A DNA stretch of 56,072 nt from an uncultured Ruminococcus sp. Its GTDB lineage: Bacteria > Bacillota > Clostridia > Oscillospirales > Ruminococcaceae. Made by a program: the position numbers and the translations under genes. The DNA lies in assembly GCA_947627445.1 (NCBI GenBank), contig CANQWA010000017.1, positions 1 to 56,072 on the forward strand. Reading direction: 5' to 3'. The notes under the pieces were generated by a model. It saw only the letters and a program-made list of their open reading frames with translations. It was not told where the DNA came from and did not search any database. Below are positions 34,630-42,734 of the stretch, one piece after another (position 1 is the first letter of the stretch; each line of letters begins with the position of its first letter).

Positions 34630-35570
34630 GCGTACAGATCCGGCTGATCGCCGAAAACGGTTCTACCATGTATCTGGACACGATTGGTTCTTTCCGGCTG
34701 GTGAAAGAGGCATATACGCCCTACAGTCAGTTAACTGCTCTGATCTGCAGCGCTTTTGACCAAGAGAGTATCCGGCATATCTGCCGGGTACAGCTGATGG
34801 CAGATGAAACAGAACTGCATCTGGGTACAGCCGACCGGGTGGATGCCGTCCGGGAAAACGGCACTTCTATGATCCGGGTCATTTCACGTGGATTGACTGC
34901 CATGCTGCTGCAAAACCAATTGACACCCGGCATCCACAGCCGCATGTCCCTGGACAGACTGATGACGGAATTCTACAGTTTTCCTCCGGAGATCACCTGG
35001 GAGAGCAGCACGGATACCAGCAACTATATCTACGTCAAGGAAAATACCGCCATGTGGGACGGCATTACCAATCTCACTTATAAGCTGTGCGGCCGCTATC
35101 CGTTTATCTGCGGTGCAAATGAGATTCGGATGCATCTGCCCGCTTCTTATCAAACCTATTATGCGACAGATCATATTCTGCTTGCTGCAGGTATTGTCAC
35201 AGATGCATCCAGAATCTATAGTGACTATTATATGGCGGATGCAGATGGATCGTATGAGACATTTCACGAAGCTGATGCCAAGGCAAAGGCAAAGGGGCTG
35301 GTGCGGACACGTCAGCTTGCGCTGGACAGACAGTATCTTTATGATCCTCAGGAAGCGTTGTCCTATCGAAGAAAATTTTCAGAACGCGGCATGATCCGAC
35401 GATATGTCGAAACCAACGGCATTTTGAAGATGCGGTTGGGCGACCGCCTCAGTTATGCAGATATTCTGGATGGTGCGCCTATCAACCGGATTGTGTATTC
35501 TGGGTCACCAAAGGGAACGAAGACAAGACTGGAAGCCTATGAGGATGCATTTTATCCGGAAGCAGAGTAA
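34626..35570 (+). CDS. putative baseplate hub protein (gpD/XkdQ-like)
   Basis: Protein of 314 residues resembling late-control D/XkdQ-type hub proteins: an N-terminal beta domain (VQIRLIAENGSTMYLDTIGSFRLV), SRGLTAMLLQNQLTPGIHSRMSLDRLM in the middle, and a C-terminal RRYVETNGILKMRLGDRLSYADI. Hub proteins trimerise under the tail tube and carry the spike. Here no sheath, tube, tape-measure or spike gene follows; the cluster stops with this stop codon and the MITE follows 11 bases later. Frame and length appear intact. Confidence 0.6.
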   Translation: MSVQIRLIAENGSTMYLDTIGSFRLVKEAYTPYSQLTALICSAFDQESIRHICRVQLMADETELHLGTADRVDAVRENGTSMIRVISRGLTAMLLQNQLTPGIHSRMSLDRLMTEFYSFPPEITWESSTDTSNYIYVKENTAMWDGITNLTYKLCGRYPFICGANEIRMHLPASYQTYYATDHILLAAGIVTDASRIYSDYYMADADGSYETFHEADAKAKAKGLVRTRQLALDRQYLYDPQEALSYRRKFSERGMIRRYVETNGILKMRLGDRLSYADILDGAPINRIVYSGSPKGTKTRLEAYEDAFYPEAE

Positions 35571-35581
35571 GAACCCGTTCT
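35570..35581. repeat. AGAACNNGTTCT palindrome at the hub gene stop
   Basis: TAA-GAACCCGTTCT directly at the stop codon of the last gene of the phage-like module; the MITE is inserted at the TA that follows. Confidence 0.6.
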
Positions 35582-35745
35582 AGGGCGTGTTGACACTAAA
35601 ATAATGCGCAAATTTTTGAGCAGAATTTCTGCGCAGACAAGGAGAGAAAACGCAGGCGGGCTGTCGCCCGGCAAGTTTTCTCGACGCAGTATGCGTAAAA
35701 TTCTGACAAAAAGATGCGTTTTAGGCTTAGTGTCAACACGCCCTA
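35581..35745. mobile_element. MITE with 18-bp terminal inverted repeats and TA target duplication
   Basis: Ends AGGGCGTGTTGACACTAA (35582-35599) and its perfect complement (35727-35744). GGG...CCC is flanked on both sides by TA (35581-35582 and 35744-35745), as for IS630/Tc1-mariner-type elements. No coding frame inside. The interior is also self-complementary: CAGAATTT/AAATTCTG, and GAGAAAAC/GTTTTCTC around CGGGC/GCCCG, so the whole element can fold back. The parent transposase is not in the window. Confidence 0.85.
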
Positions 35746-35751
35746 AGTAAA

Positions 35752-35778
35752 AAAGCCTCTCCCATGCGGAGAGGCTTT
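35752..35778 (-). terminator. terminator of the sugar kinase transcript
   Basis: Eleven-base stem AAAGCCTCTCC/GGAGAGGCTTT. On the minus strand it runs into TTTTTTAC, giving a good terminator 26 bases after the kinase stop codon. Confidence 0.85.
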
Positions 35779-35803
35779 CAGCTTTTTCTGCCAGAACCTT
35801 TTT

Positions 35804-36727
35804 TCAGAATTCCTTCGCCAAAGGCAGTTCCACCAGAATCTTCTCAATCTCTTCTCTCTGCGCCAGTTCTGCCGAAAACGCACTGGCAGCGCCAGCCGCC
35901 GCACCAAACCGCAGCGCCATACCATAATCCCTCCACCAGAGCCACCCGGCAATAAACCCTGCGATCATAGAATCCCCAGCGCCCACGTCATTGACGACCT
36001 TTCCGGAAGCCGCCTGCTGATCCCACAGTCTGCCGTCCTCCGCACAAAGCACAGCACCGTCGCCGGACATGGAGACCAGGACGTTCCGGGCACCCATTTC
36101 CTGCAATTTTCTGCCGTACAGTGCGGCTTTTTCCCGGCTGTCAATGGCAACGCCGAATAGATCTCCCAACTCATGGTGATTGGGCTTGATGAGAAACGGC
36201 TTGTATGGCAATGCTGCCAGCAGCATCTCTCCCGTAGCATCCACCACCGTCAAAAGTCCCTTGCTCTGTAGCTGTGCCAGCCATTTTGCATAAATATCCT
36301 TGGGCATAGAGGGCGGCAGACTGCCTGCCAGCACCAGCATGTCCCCCTTGGTCAGCGTGTCCAACTGCCGTCCCAGCGCCTCCTGAGAAACCAACGGAAT
36401 CTCCGGTCCGGGGGCATTCAGTTCCGTGGATTCTCTTTCACCGCTGAGTTTCACGTTGATCCGGGAACACCCCTCCGGCAAGTGAATGAACCCACAGGCA
36501 TAACCGCTCTGCTGTACACGCCGTTCGATCTCGTTCCCCACAAAACCGGCAACAAAGCCCAGAGCCGTCGTCTCAATTCCCAGATGATGCAGCACCGCAG
36601 ACACATTCAGGCCCTTTCCGCCGGCAAGCATACGGACCGTTTCCACACGGTTTGTCTCTCCGGGAAGCAATTGCTCCACATGCATGCAATAGTCCATGGA
36701 CGGATTACAGGTGACTGTATAAATCAT
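35804..36727 (-). CDS. 1-phosphofructokinase-type PfkB sugar kinase
   Basis: Protein of 307 residues of the PfkB family. MIYTVTCNPSMDY at the N-terminus, GGKGLNVSAVL near 37-47 and the ATP-site motif DVGAGDSMIAGFIAG near 246 identify the FruK/LacC subgroup. FruK phosphorylates fructose-1-phosphate to the 1,6-bisphosphate; LacC acts on tagatose-6-phosphate. No PTS or regulator gene adjoins it, so the substrate is open. The start is the ATG at 36727 after GGAGGG; eight upstream codons overlap the preceding gene. It lies 16 bases after the phosphatase gene, forming an operon. Confidence 0.88.
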   Translation of the reverse strand: MIYTVTCNPSMDYCMHVEQLLPGETNRVETVRMLAGGKGLNVSAVLHHLGIETTALGFVAGFVGNEIERRVQQSGYACGFIHLPEGCSRINVKLSGERESTELNAPGPEIPLVSQEALGRQLDTLTKGDMLVLAGSLPPSMPKDIYAKWLAQLQSKGLLTVVDATGEMLLAALPYKPFLIKPNHHELGDLFGVAIDSREKAALYGRKLQEMGARNVLVSMSGDGAVLCAEDGRLWDQQAASGKVVNDVGAGDSMIAGFIAGWLWWRDYGMALRFGAAAGAASAFSAELAQREEIEKILVELPLAKEF

Positions 36728-36743
36728 GAAAAGTCCCTCCTTG

Positions 36744-37361
36744 CTATGCATGATAAGGCGTCAAGCCCAGAATCTCAAACGCCTGCGACCGCTGCCACAG
36801 ATCGGCAGTGATGTGAATATCAAATCCCTCTCCTGGTGCACATTGTAATTCCTGGGGCGGAATTTTCGGCAAGCCAAACCCGGCCAGCATATGGACAATG
36901 ATACCGCTGTGCGTAATCATGGCACAGTGAAGCAAATCCTCCTGCATCATATCCAAGATCACTTCCCGAAGTGCCTTGTAGATGCGCAGCTGCACCTCCT
37001 GGACGCTTTCCCCCTCCGGCGGACGGCAGTCCGCACCGCCTTTGAGCCATTCCTTGAATTCCGGCTTGTCCACCAGCTCGTCTGCGGATTTTCCGTCGAA
37101 TTTGCCCAGATCCATTTCCATCAGATTCTCCACCGTCTGCAGCTGCACCTCCGGAAAGAGAATTTCCGCCGTCTCGATACACCGACGCAGAGGACTGCTG
37201 TACACCCTTGCCACTTTGGGATAGACGAATTCATCTGTTTTGCCTGCCAGTTCCGCGGCACCCTTGTCCGAAAGGGGATAGTCTGTCCTGCCGATATAAA
37301 TACCCTTGTCGTTGGCGGCCGTTCTGCCGTGGCGGATCACACTGATACGATAGCCCTTCAT
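36744..37361 (-). CDS. histidine phosphatase family protein
   Basis: Protein of 205 residues with the RHG motif at SVIRHGRTAAND (residues 8-19), the second conserved region SSPLRRCIETAEI near 53, and the late histidine in MITHSGIIVHML. It belongs to the phosphoglycerate mutase/CobC-like phosphatases, whose substrates vary. The start is the ATG at 37361 with AGGAGG 7 bases upstream; 14 upstream codons have no ribosome-binding site. First gene of an operon with the sugar kinase. No clear promoter was seen, only an inverted repeat CAGAATG/CATTCTG upstream. Confidence 0.85.
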   Translation of the reverse strand: MKGYRISVIRHGRTAANDKGIYIGRTDYPLSDKGAAELAGKTDEFVYPKVARVYSSPLRRCIETAEILFPEVQLQTVENLMEMDLGKFDGKSADELVDKPEFKEWLKGGADCRPPEGESVQEVQLRIYKALREVILDMMQEDLLHCAMITHSGIIVHMLAGFGLPKIPPQELQCAPGEGFDIHITADLWQRSQAFEILGLTPYHA

Positions 37362-37448
37362 TCTATTACCTCCTGATTCAGAATGGTTTGTTTTTTTCAT
37401 CATTCTGCAAAAAACAGCTTGATTTTCAAAAAAGACACAGCTTTCCTG

Positions 37449-37477
37449 TTTACAAATTTGAAAAATTGTATTATAAT
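37449..37477 (+). promoter_or_regulatory. promoter of the rnf operon
   Basis: -35 TTTACA (37449-37454), 17-bp spacer, -10 TATAAT (37472-37477). The leader of about 150 bases has two stem-loops, CGGAAAA/TTTTCCG (37491-37509) and TTTTTGAC/GTCAAAAA around 37554-37579; neither is clearly a terminator. Confidence 0.8.
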
Positions 37478-37637
37478 ATATAGTTGTGAGCGGAAAAACT
37501 CGTTTTCCGGCTTTTCTTCAATAGTATATCATATCTGTTTGAAAAATAAAAGTGTTTTTGACAATTTTTTCGTCAAAAAAGGTTTTCCGGTTTTGTCCCG
37601 GCGCAAATGCAGAAACAACACCGAAAGGAGTCTTTCT

Positions 37638-38924
37638 ATGAAAAAACTGCATGGTGTCAGACTATCGCACCATAAGCATACAGAAAACAGCGCCTCACAG
37701 CCGCTACCATTGCCGAAACTGGTGCGTATCCCCATGAGCATGCACATCGGCGCACCCTGTACGCCTCTTGTAAAGCCAAAGGACACTGTCGCCGTGGGTC
37801 AAAAAATCGGCGACACAGATGCTTTCATGTCCGCGCCCATACATACTGGCGTCTCCGGCACAGTCCGAGCGATCACCACCTATCGCATGTCAAACGGACG
37901 CACCTGTCCTATGGTGGAGATCGAAACCGACGGCAAACAGACGATTTTCCCGGAAGTCAAGCCTCCCGAGATCACAAACAAGCAAAGCTTTCTTGCTGCT
38001 GTCCGGGAAAGCGGTCTCACCGGTATGGGCGGTGCAAGCTTTCCGGCACATGTCAAGCTTTCCCCCAAGCAGCCCGTAGACACTCTGGTCATCAACGGGG
38101 CAGAATGTGAGCCTTACATCACCTCGGACTACCGCCAAATGACAGAAGCTCCTGAAGAAGTCATGGATGGCGTGCTTCAGGTGCTGAATTGGCTGGAAAT
38201 ACCCAAAGCGATCATTGGTATTGAGACCAACAAGCCGGAAGCCATCCGCTTGCTTACCGAAGAAGCAAGATCTCATCCGGAAATCGAAATTGCTTCGCTC
38301 TCCACCCTGTATCCCCAAGGTGCAGAAAAGGTCCTGATCTATAACACCTTAGGCAGAATCGTCATGGAAGGACAGCTGCCGGCAGATCAGGGGGTTATTG
38401 TGATGAATGTTTCCTCTGTGGCATTTCTCAGCCGCTATCTCCGTACTGGTATGCCCATGACACAGCGATTGATCACCGTAGACGGCGATGCGGTAAAGAA
38501 TCCCTGCAATCTCATGGTGCCCATCGGCACACCGGTACAGGATGTCCTTGCATTCGCTGGCTGCGATATCGACCGGGCGAACAAGCTGCTCTACGGCGGT
38601 CCCATGATGGGCATGGCGATCAGCGATCCGGCAGACCCGGTGCTGAAATCCAACAATGCGATTCTTGCCTTTGAAAAACTCCAGAGTCCCAAATCCTCCC
38701 CCTGTATTCACTGCGGACGGTGTATCACCGCATGTCCCTTGCAATTGATGCCGGTGGAAATGGCAAAGGCACTCCGCCGGAAGGATGCCGCCGCCCTGGA
38801 AAAGCTTCACGTCATGCTGTGCATGAACTGCGGCTGCTGCACCTATGCCTGTCCTGCCAAGCGGCCTGTGGCAGAGACCAACCAATTGGCAAAGGCATTC
38901 TATCAATCCCAAAAAAATAAATAA
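37638..38924 (+). CDS. rnfC: Rnf complex subunit C
   Basis: Protein of 428 residues. NADH-binding/flavin region with GGASFPAHVKL and NGAECEPYITSD (about 130-160), a SLBB-like domain, and two ferredoxin motifs near the C-terminus, CIHCGRCITACP and CMNCGCCTYACP. RnfC is the peripheral subunit where NAD is reduced. The start is the ATG at 37638 after AAAGGAG; the frame is open 85 codons upstream, but that spans the promoter. First gene of a complete six-gene operon in the order CDGEAB. Confidence 0.96.
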   Translation: MKKLHGVRLSHHKHTENSASQPLPLPKLVRIPMSMHIGAPCTPLVKPKDTVAVGQKIGDTDAFMSAPIHTGVSGTVRAITTYRMSNGRTCPMVEIETDGKQTIFPEVKPPEITNKQSFLAAVRESGLTGMGGASFPAHVKLSPKQPVDTLVINGAECEPYITSDYRQMTEAPEEVMDGVLQVLNWLEIPKAIIGIETNKPEAIRLLTEEARSHPEIEIASLSTLYPQGAEKVLIYNTLGRIVMEGQLPADQGVIVMNVSSVAFLSRYLRTGMPMTQRLITVDGDAVKNPCNLMVPIGTPVQDVLAFAGCDIDRANKLLYGGPMMGMAISDPADPVLKSNNAILAFEKLQSPKSSPCIHCGRCITACPLQLMPVEMAKALRRKDAAALEKLHVMLCMNCGCCTYACPAKRPVAETNQLAKAFYQSQKNK

Positions 38925-38936
38925 GGAGGAGAAAAA

Positions 38937-39941
38937 ATGGCATCCTTATTCACAGTATCCCCATCGCCTCATATCCGCGGCAATCTGACCACACAGAAGA
39001 TCATGTTTCTGGTGATTCTGGCGCTTTGCCCTGCCATTGCGGCAGCGACTGTCCTGTTTGGTCTGCGGGCAATGCTTCTGGTGGTATTCTGCGGCGGCAT
39101 CAGCGTGCTGACAGAGCTGATCTGCCAGAAGCTGATGAAAAAGGACATCACGGTTTCCGACGGCAGCGCACTGCTCACCGGCGTGCTGCTGGCATTGAAT
39201 CTGCCGGTGACACTGCCCCTGTGGGAAGCGGCAATCGGCTGTATTTTTGCTGTGGCTGTGGTCAAACAGCTCTTTGGCGGTCTGGGCTGTAACTTCGCCA
39301 ATCCGGCGATCACCGGACGTGTCTTTCTGCTTCTTTCCTTTGCAGGAGATATGACCACCTGGGTAAAGCCTTTTTATTACCGCAGCATGGGATCGGGCAT
39401 GCTGTCCTCCTCTGCCGGCATCGAAAATTTGGACGCTGTCACAGGTGCAACGCCTCTGGCTTCCGGCGATGCAGACCTGCTCTCCCTTTTCGTGGGGAAT
39501 GTGGGCGGTTCTCTGGGCGAAACCTCTGCTCTTGCACTCCTCGTTGGCGGCGTGTTTCTGCTGCTCATCGGCGTGATCTCCTATCATGCACCGGTGGCAT
39601 ACTTAGGATCGCTGGCTGTTTTGGAACTCATCTATACCCTGGCTTCCGGAGGCGAACTGACAGCTGTTCCCTACGCCCTGCTCAGCGGCGGCGTGATCCT
39701 TGGCGCATTTTTCATGGCAACGGATTATGTCACCACCCCCATCACAGGAAAGGGCAAGCTGCTCTTTGGTATTGGCTGCGGACTGCTTACCTTTGTGATC
39801 CGGGAATTTGCCAGCATGCCGGAGGGCTGCTCCTTCTCCATCCTGCTGATGAATCTGTTGACGCCCTATATCGACCGGCTGACGATGACACGTCCCCTGG
39901 GCGCAAAGCTCGTTGCAAAGGAGGAAAGCACCAATGGCTGA
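38937..39941 (+). CDS. rnfD: Rnf complex subunit D
   Basis: Integral membrane protein of 334 residues with about ten hydrophobic segments. The covalent-FMN threonine lies in the motif DAVTGATPL near residue 164. RnfD forms part of the ion-translocating membrane core with RnfA and RnfE. AAGGAGG precedes the ATG; the gene follows rnfC by 12 bases. Confidence 0.96.
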   Translation: MASLFTVSPSPHIRGNLTTQKIMFLVILALCPAIAAATVLFGLRAMLLVVFCGGISVLTELICQKLMKKDITVSDGSALLTGVLLALNLPVTLPLWEAAIGCIFAVAVVKQLFGGLGCNFANPAITGRVFLLLSFAGDMTTWVKPFYYRSMGSGMLSSSAGIENLDAVTGATPLASGDADLLSLFVGNVGGSLGETSALALLVGGVFLLLIGVISYHAPVAYLGSLAVLELIYTLASGGELTAVPYALLSGGVILGAFFMATDYVTTPITGKGKLLFGIGCGLLTFVIREFASMPEGCSFSILLMNLLTPYIDRLTMTRPLGAKLVAKEESTNG

Positions 39942-40503
39942 TAACCACAACCGCTCTATCAAGGCAACTGTTCTGCCCCCTGTGATATTGGCGCTGGTCT
40001 GTGCCGTCTGCTGCGGCTTACTGGCACTGGCAAACAGCGTGACGGCAGACAAGATCGCTGCGGCAGAATCTGCTGCCATTGCAGAAAGCCTGCAGCAATT
40101 ACCGGAAGCCGGAAACTTTACCGAGATTCCGGATTTTCAAAAGGCAGACAATGAAAAAGCCGCTGCCTCCGCCCTCTATGTGGACGACAAAGGGCAATCC
40201 GCCGTACTGATTACCGCAGACGGCTACAATAAGGGCGGCTTACAGGTGATCGTGGGCGTAGACAAGGACGGCGCTGTAACGGGTGTTTCCTTTGTCTCTG
40301 TTGCCGAGACGCCCGGTCTTGGCACAAAGGTACGGGATAATCCAGAACTGCTGCTGGACGCACTCACCGGCTGTACCGATACATCTCAGGTGGAATCCGC
40401 AGACGCCATTACTGGTGCGACATTTTCTTCCAACGGGATAAAGGCAGCCATCATCTGCGCTTTGGAAACCGCAGCAGCCAATCAGGAGGTGCCAGAGATA
40501 TGA
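39934..40503 (+). CDS. rnfG: Rnf complex subunit G
   Basis: Protein of 189 residues: one N-terminal membrane span (about 13-34) and an extracytoplasmic FMN-binding domain with AITGATFSSNG near the C-terminus, where the threonine carries FMN. The chosen ATG at 39934 overlaps the rnfD stop and has AAGGAGGA upstream; the seven codons before it in frame lack a ribosome-binding site. Confidence 0.95.
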   Translation: MADNHNRSIKATVLPPVILALVCAVCCGLLALANSVTADKIAAAESAAIAESLQQLPEAGNFTEIPDFQKADNEKAAASALYVDDKGQSAVLITADGYNKGGLQVIVGVDKDGAVTGVSFVSVAETPGLGTKVRDNPELLLDALTGCTDTSQVESADAITGATFSSNGIKAAIICALETAAANQEVPEI

Positions 40504-41165
40504 ACTACGGAAAGGAATTTCTCAAGGGACTGATCCAAGAGAATCCGGTACTGGTTTCCCTTTTGGGCATGTGTCCCACACTGGCAGTCACCACCGGGGC
40601 ATTCAACGGCATTGGCATGGGGCTTTCCACCATGTTCGTGCTGATCTGCTCCAATATTGTGATCTCTCTGCTGCGAAGGGCGATTCCCCAGCAAGTGAAG
40701 CTTCCCTGCTATATCGTGATTATCGCATCCTTTGTCACGCTGATACAATTTCTGGTACACGGCTTTGTGCCGGCGCTGTACACCAGCCTGGGAGCGTTTC
40801 TGGAGCTGATTACCGTAAACTGTATTATTTTAGGCCGTGCAGAAATGTTTGCGTCGAAGAACAACCCCATCGCTTCTGCTTTAGACGGTGCAGGCATGGG
40901 ACTGGGCTTTACCCTGGCACTGTTTCTTATGGGAAGCATTCGTGAAATCTTCGGCTCCGGCACATGGATGGGACTTTCCGTTCCGGGCATGGCAGGGCAT
41001 ACCATTTCTCTGTTTGTGATGCCTGCCGGCGGATTCCTGACACTGGGTTTTGTCATCGCCATTGTCTGTGCGATTTCTAACCGCAAACCCCCGAAGAAGC
41101 TGGGCTGCGCCGCCTGTCCCAATGCCGCATCCTGCGGCGCAGGTTGTGAGGAGGCAGATGCATGA
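40500..41165 (+). CDS. rnfE: Rnf complex subunit E
   Basis: Membrane protein of 221 residues with about six spans. LGMCPTLAVTTGAFNGIGMG near the N-terminus is a family signature and holds one of the cysteines for the buried iron-sulfur cluster shared with RnfA. The C-terminal tail after the last span has four closely spaced cysteines (CAACPNAASCGAGC), which is unusual for the family and could bind metal. ATGA overlaps on both sides imply coupling. Confidence 0.95.
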   Translation: MNYGKEFLKGLIQENPVLVSLLGMCPTLAVTTGAFNGIGMGLSTMFVLICSNIVISLLRRAIPQQVKLPCYIVIIASFVTLIQFLVHGFVPALYTSLGAFLELITVNCIILGRAEMFASKNNPIASALDGAGMGLGFTLALFLMGSIREIFGSGTWMGLSVPGMAGHTISLFVMPAGGFLTLGFVIAIVCAISNRKPPKKLGCAACPNAASCGAGCEEADA

Positions 41166-41746
41166 GTACATATATCACAATTATCATTGCCGCCGTGCTG
41201 ACCAATAACTTTGTATTATCGAAATTTTACGGCATTTGTCCGTTTTTAGGCGTTTCCAAAAAGCTGGATTCCAGTGTGGGGATGGGCGCAGCCGTCATTT
41301 TTGTCATGCTGTGCGCCTCTATCGTTACCTATCCCATTTATCATCTGCTGCTGAAGCCTTTAGAGCTGACCTATCTCCGGACGGTGGCGTTTATTCTGAT
41401 CATTGCCGTTTTCGTGCAATTGCTGGAGATCATGATGAAAAAACTGATGCCCCCCCTGTACCGAACGCTGGGCATCTATCTGCCTCTGATCACCACCAAC
41501 TGTGCGGTTCTGGGTGTGACCATCATGAATATCGACGATGGCTACAGTTTCGGGCAGTCTCTGGTAAACGCCGGATTTTCCGGTCTGGGCTTCGCCCTTG
41601 CCATGCTGATCTTTTCCGGCGTGCGTTCCCGTGTGGATGATGCGGAAGAGAATAGCCCCAAGCTGTTCCGAGGCATTCCGGCAACACTCATCGCCGCCGC
41701 TATTGTGTCCATGAGTTTTCTGGGCTTTGGCGGTATCGGACAATAA
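41162..41746 (+). CDS. rnfA: Rnf complex subunit A
   Basis: Membrane protein of 194 residues with six spans. TNNFVLSKFYGICPFLGVSKK (about 14-34) and TTNCAVLGV are the family signatures, with the cluster-binding cysteines. Pairs with RnfE. Its ATG overlaps the rnfE stop. Confidence 0.96.
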   Translation: MSTYITIIIAAVLTNNFVLSKFYGICPFLGVSKKLDSSVGMGAAVIFVMLCASIVTYPIYHLLLKPLELTYLRTVAFILIIAVFVQLLEIMMKKLMPPLYRTLGIYLPLITTNCAVLGVTIMNIDDGYSFGQSLVNAGFSGLGFALAMLIFSGVRSRVDDAEENSPKLFRGIPATLIAAAIVSMSFLGFGGIGQ

Positions 41747-41790
41747 GCGCCTGTTCTGCCATACCAAGCAGGTGCTAAGGAGGATTCATC

Positions 41791-42600
41791 ATGGAATATC
41801 TTTATCCCATTCTGATTTTCATTGTATTCGGCGTTGTCTTTGGCATTCTTCTGGTGGCAGCTTCCAGAGTATTCGCCGTCAAGGTCGATCCCCGTGCATC
41901 CAAAATTACGGAGGCACTGCCCGGTGCGAACTGCGGTGCCTGCGGCTATGCCGGATGTGCGGATTATGCCGATGCCATTGTGAACAAAGGCGCGCCCATG
42001 AACGCCTGTCTCCCCGGCGGAAAAGAGTCGGCTTCTGCCATTGGCGAGATTATGGGCGCATCGGTAGAGGTTGCAGAACGGTTGGTTCCTGTGCTGCACT
42101 GCAATGGCACTTGTACAGCAACCCGGCAGAAATTCCGGTTTGACGGTATACAGACTTGTGCTTCCGCCAAGCGGTTTTACGGCGGAACAGGTGTCTGCGC
42201 TTATGGCTGTATCGGACTGGGAGATTGTATGCATGCTTGTGAAAGCGATGTCATCTCCTTTTCGGACGGTATTCCCGTATTCTGCACGGAAAAGTGTATC
42301 TCCTGTAACAAATGTGCGACGGCTTGTCCCAATCAACTCATTGAGCTGCGCCCGGAGAGCAAGAAGGTAGATATCCGGTGTTCTTCGAGAAATACGGGAA
42401 AGACGGCAATGCAGTCCTGTGAAAATGCCTGCATCGGATGCAAAAAGTGTGAGAAGGTCTGTAAATTCGGTGCGGTGCATGTGGAAAATGCGTTTGCGGT
42501 AATTGATTATGGAAAATGCGTCTCCTGCGGACTTTGTGTGAAGGAATGTCCCCGGGGGTGTATTACCAAACTGGTAAAGGCAAAGCCGAAGGCGGTCTGA
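41791..42600 (+). CDS. rnfB: Rnf complex subunit B
   Basis: Protein of 269 residues. One N-terminal membrane span, the Fe-S-binding domain with LPGANCGACGYAGCADYADAI (about 46-66), and multiple ferredoxin-type CxxCxxCxxxC motifs (CISCNKCATACP, CIGCKKCEKVC, CVSCGLCVKECP). RnfB accepts electrons from reduced ferredoxin. Last gene of the operon; 44-base gap after rnfA with AAGGAGG before the ATG. Confidence 0.95.
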   Translation: MEYLYPILIFIVFGVVFGILLVAASRVFAVKVDPRASKITEALPGANCGACGYAGCADYADAIVNKGAPMNACLPGGKESASAIGEIMGASVEVAERLVPVLHCNGTCTATRQKFRFDGIQTCASAKRFYGGTGVCAYGCIGLGDCMHACESDVISFSDGIPVFCTEKCISCNKCATACPNQLIELRPESKKVDIRCSSRNTGKTAMQSCENACIGCKKCEKVCKFGAVHVENAFAVIDYGKCVSCGLCVKECPRGCITKLVKAKPKAV

Positions 42601-42617
42601 ACGGTTTTGAAAAAGCT

Positions 42618-42690
42618 GAACAGGCTCTGACAAAATTGTCCCCGAATGGTTTTACACCATCCGGGGACAACTGCTTTTCGGAACAGGCTC
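42618..42690. repeat. hairpin flanked by 11-bp direct repeats downstream of rnfB
   Basis: TTGTCCCCG/CGGGGACAA with an added ATGG/CCAT stem (42636-42670) lies between two copies of GAACAGGCTCT (42618-42628 and 42680-42690). The hairpin could end rnf transcription, but no strong T-run follows it on the plus strand. The direct repeats resemble, inverted, the AGAACCTGTTC motif. Confidence 0.55.
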
Positions 42691-42704
42691 TAAATTCTCA
42701 CGGT

Positions 42705-42731
42705 AAACCCGCACAAAGATAGTGCGGGTTT
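42705..42731. terminator. terminator-like hairpin between rnfB and the epimerase gene
   Basis: Ten-base stem AAACCCGCAC/GTGCGGGTTT just past the epimerase stop codon. It belongs to the CCCGCACAAAG group of hairpins also seen at 49400 and, half preserved, at 55782. The T-tails are short. Confidence 0.65.
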
Positions 42732-42734
42732 GTC

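Noticed and set aside
28404-35804. Complete prophage with attachment sites
   Set aside because: No integrase, no tRNA, and no direct repeat pair flanking the cluster could be found by eye.
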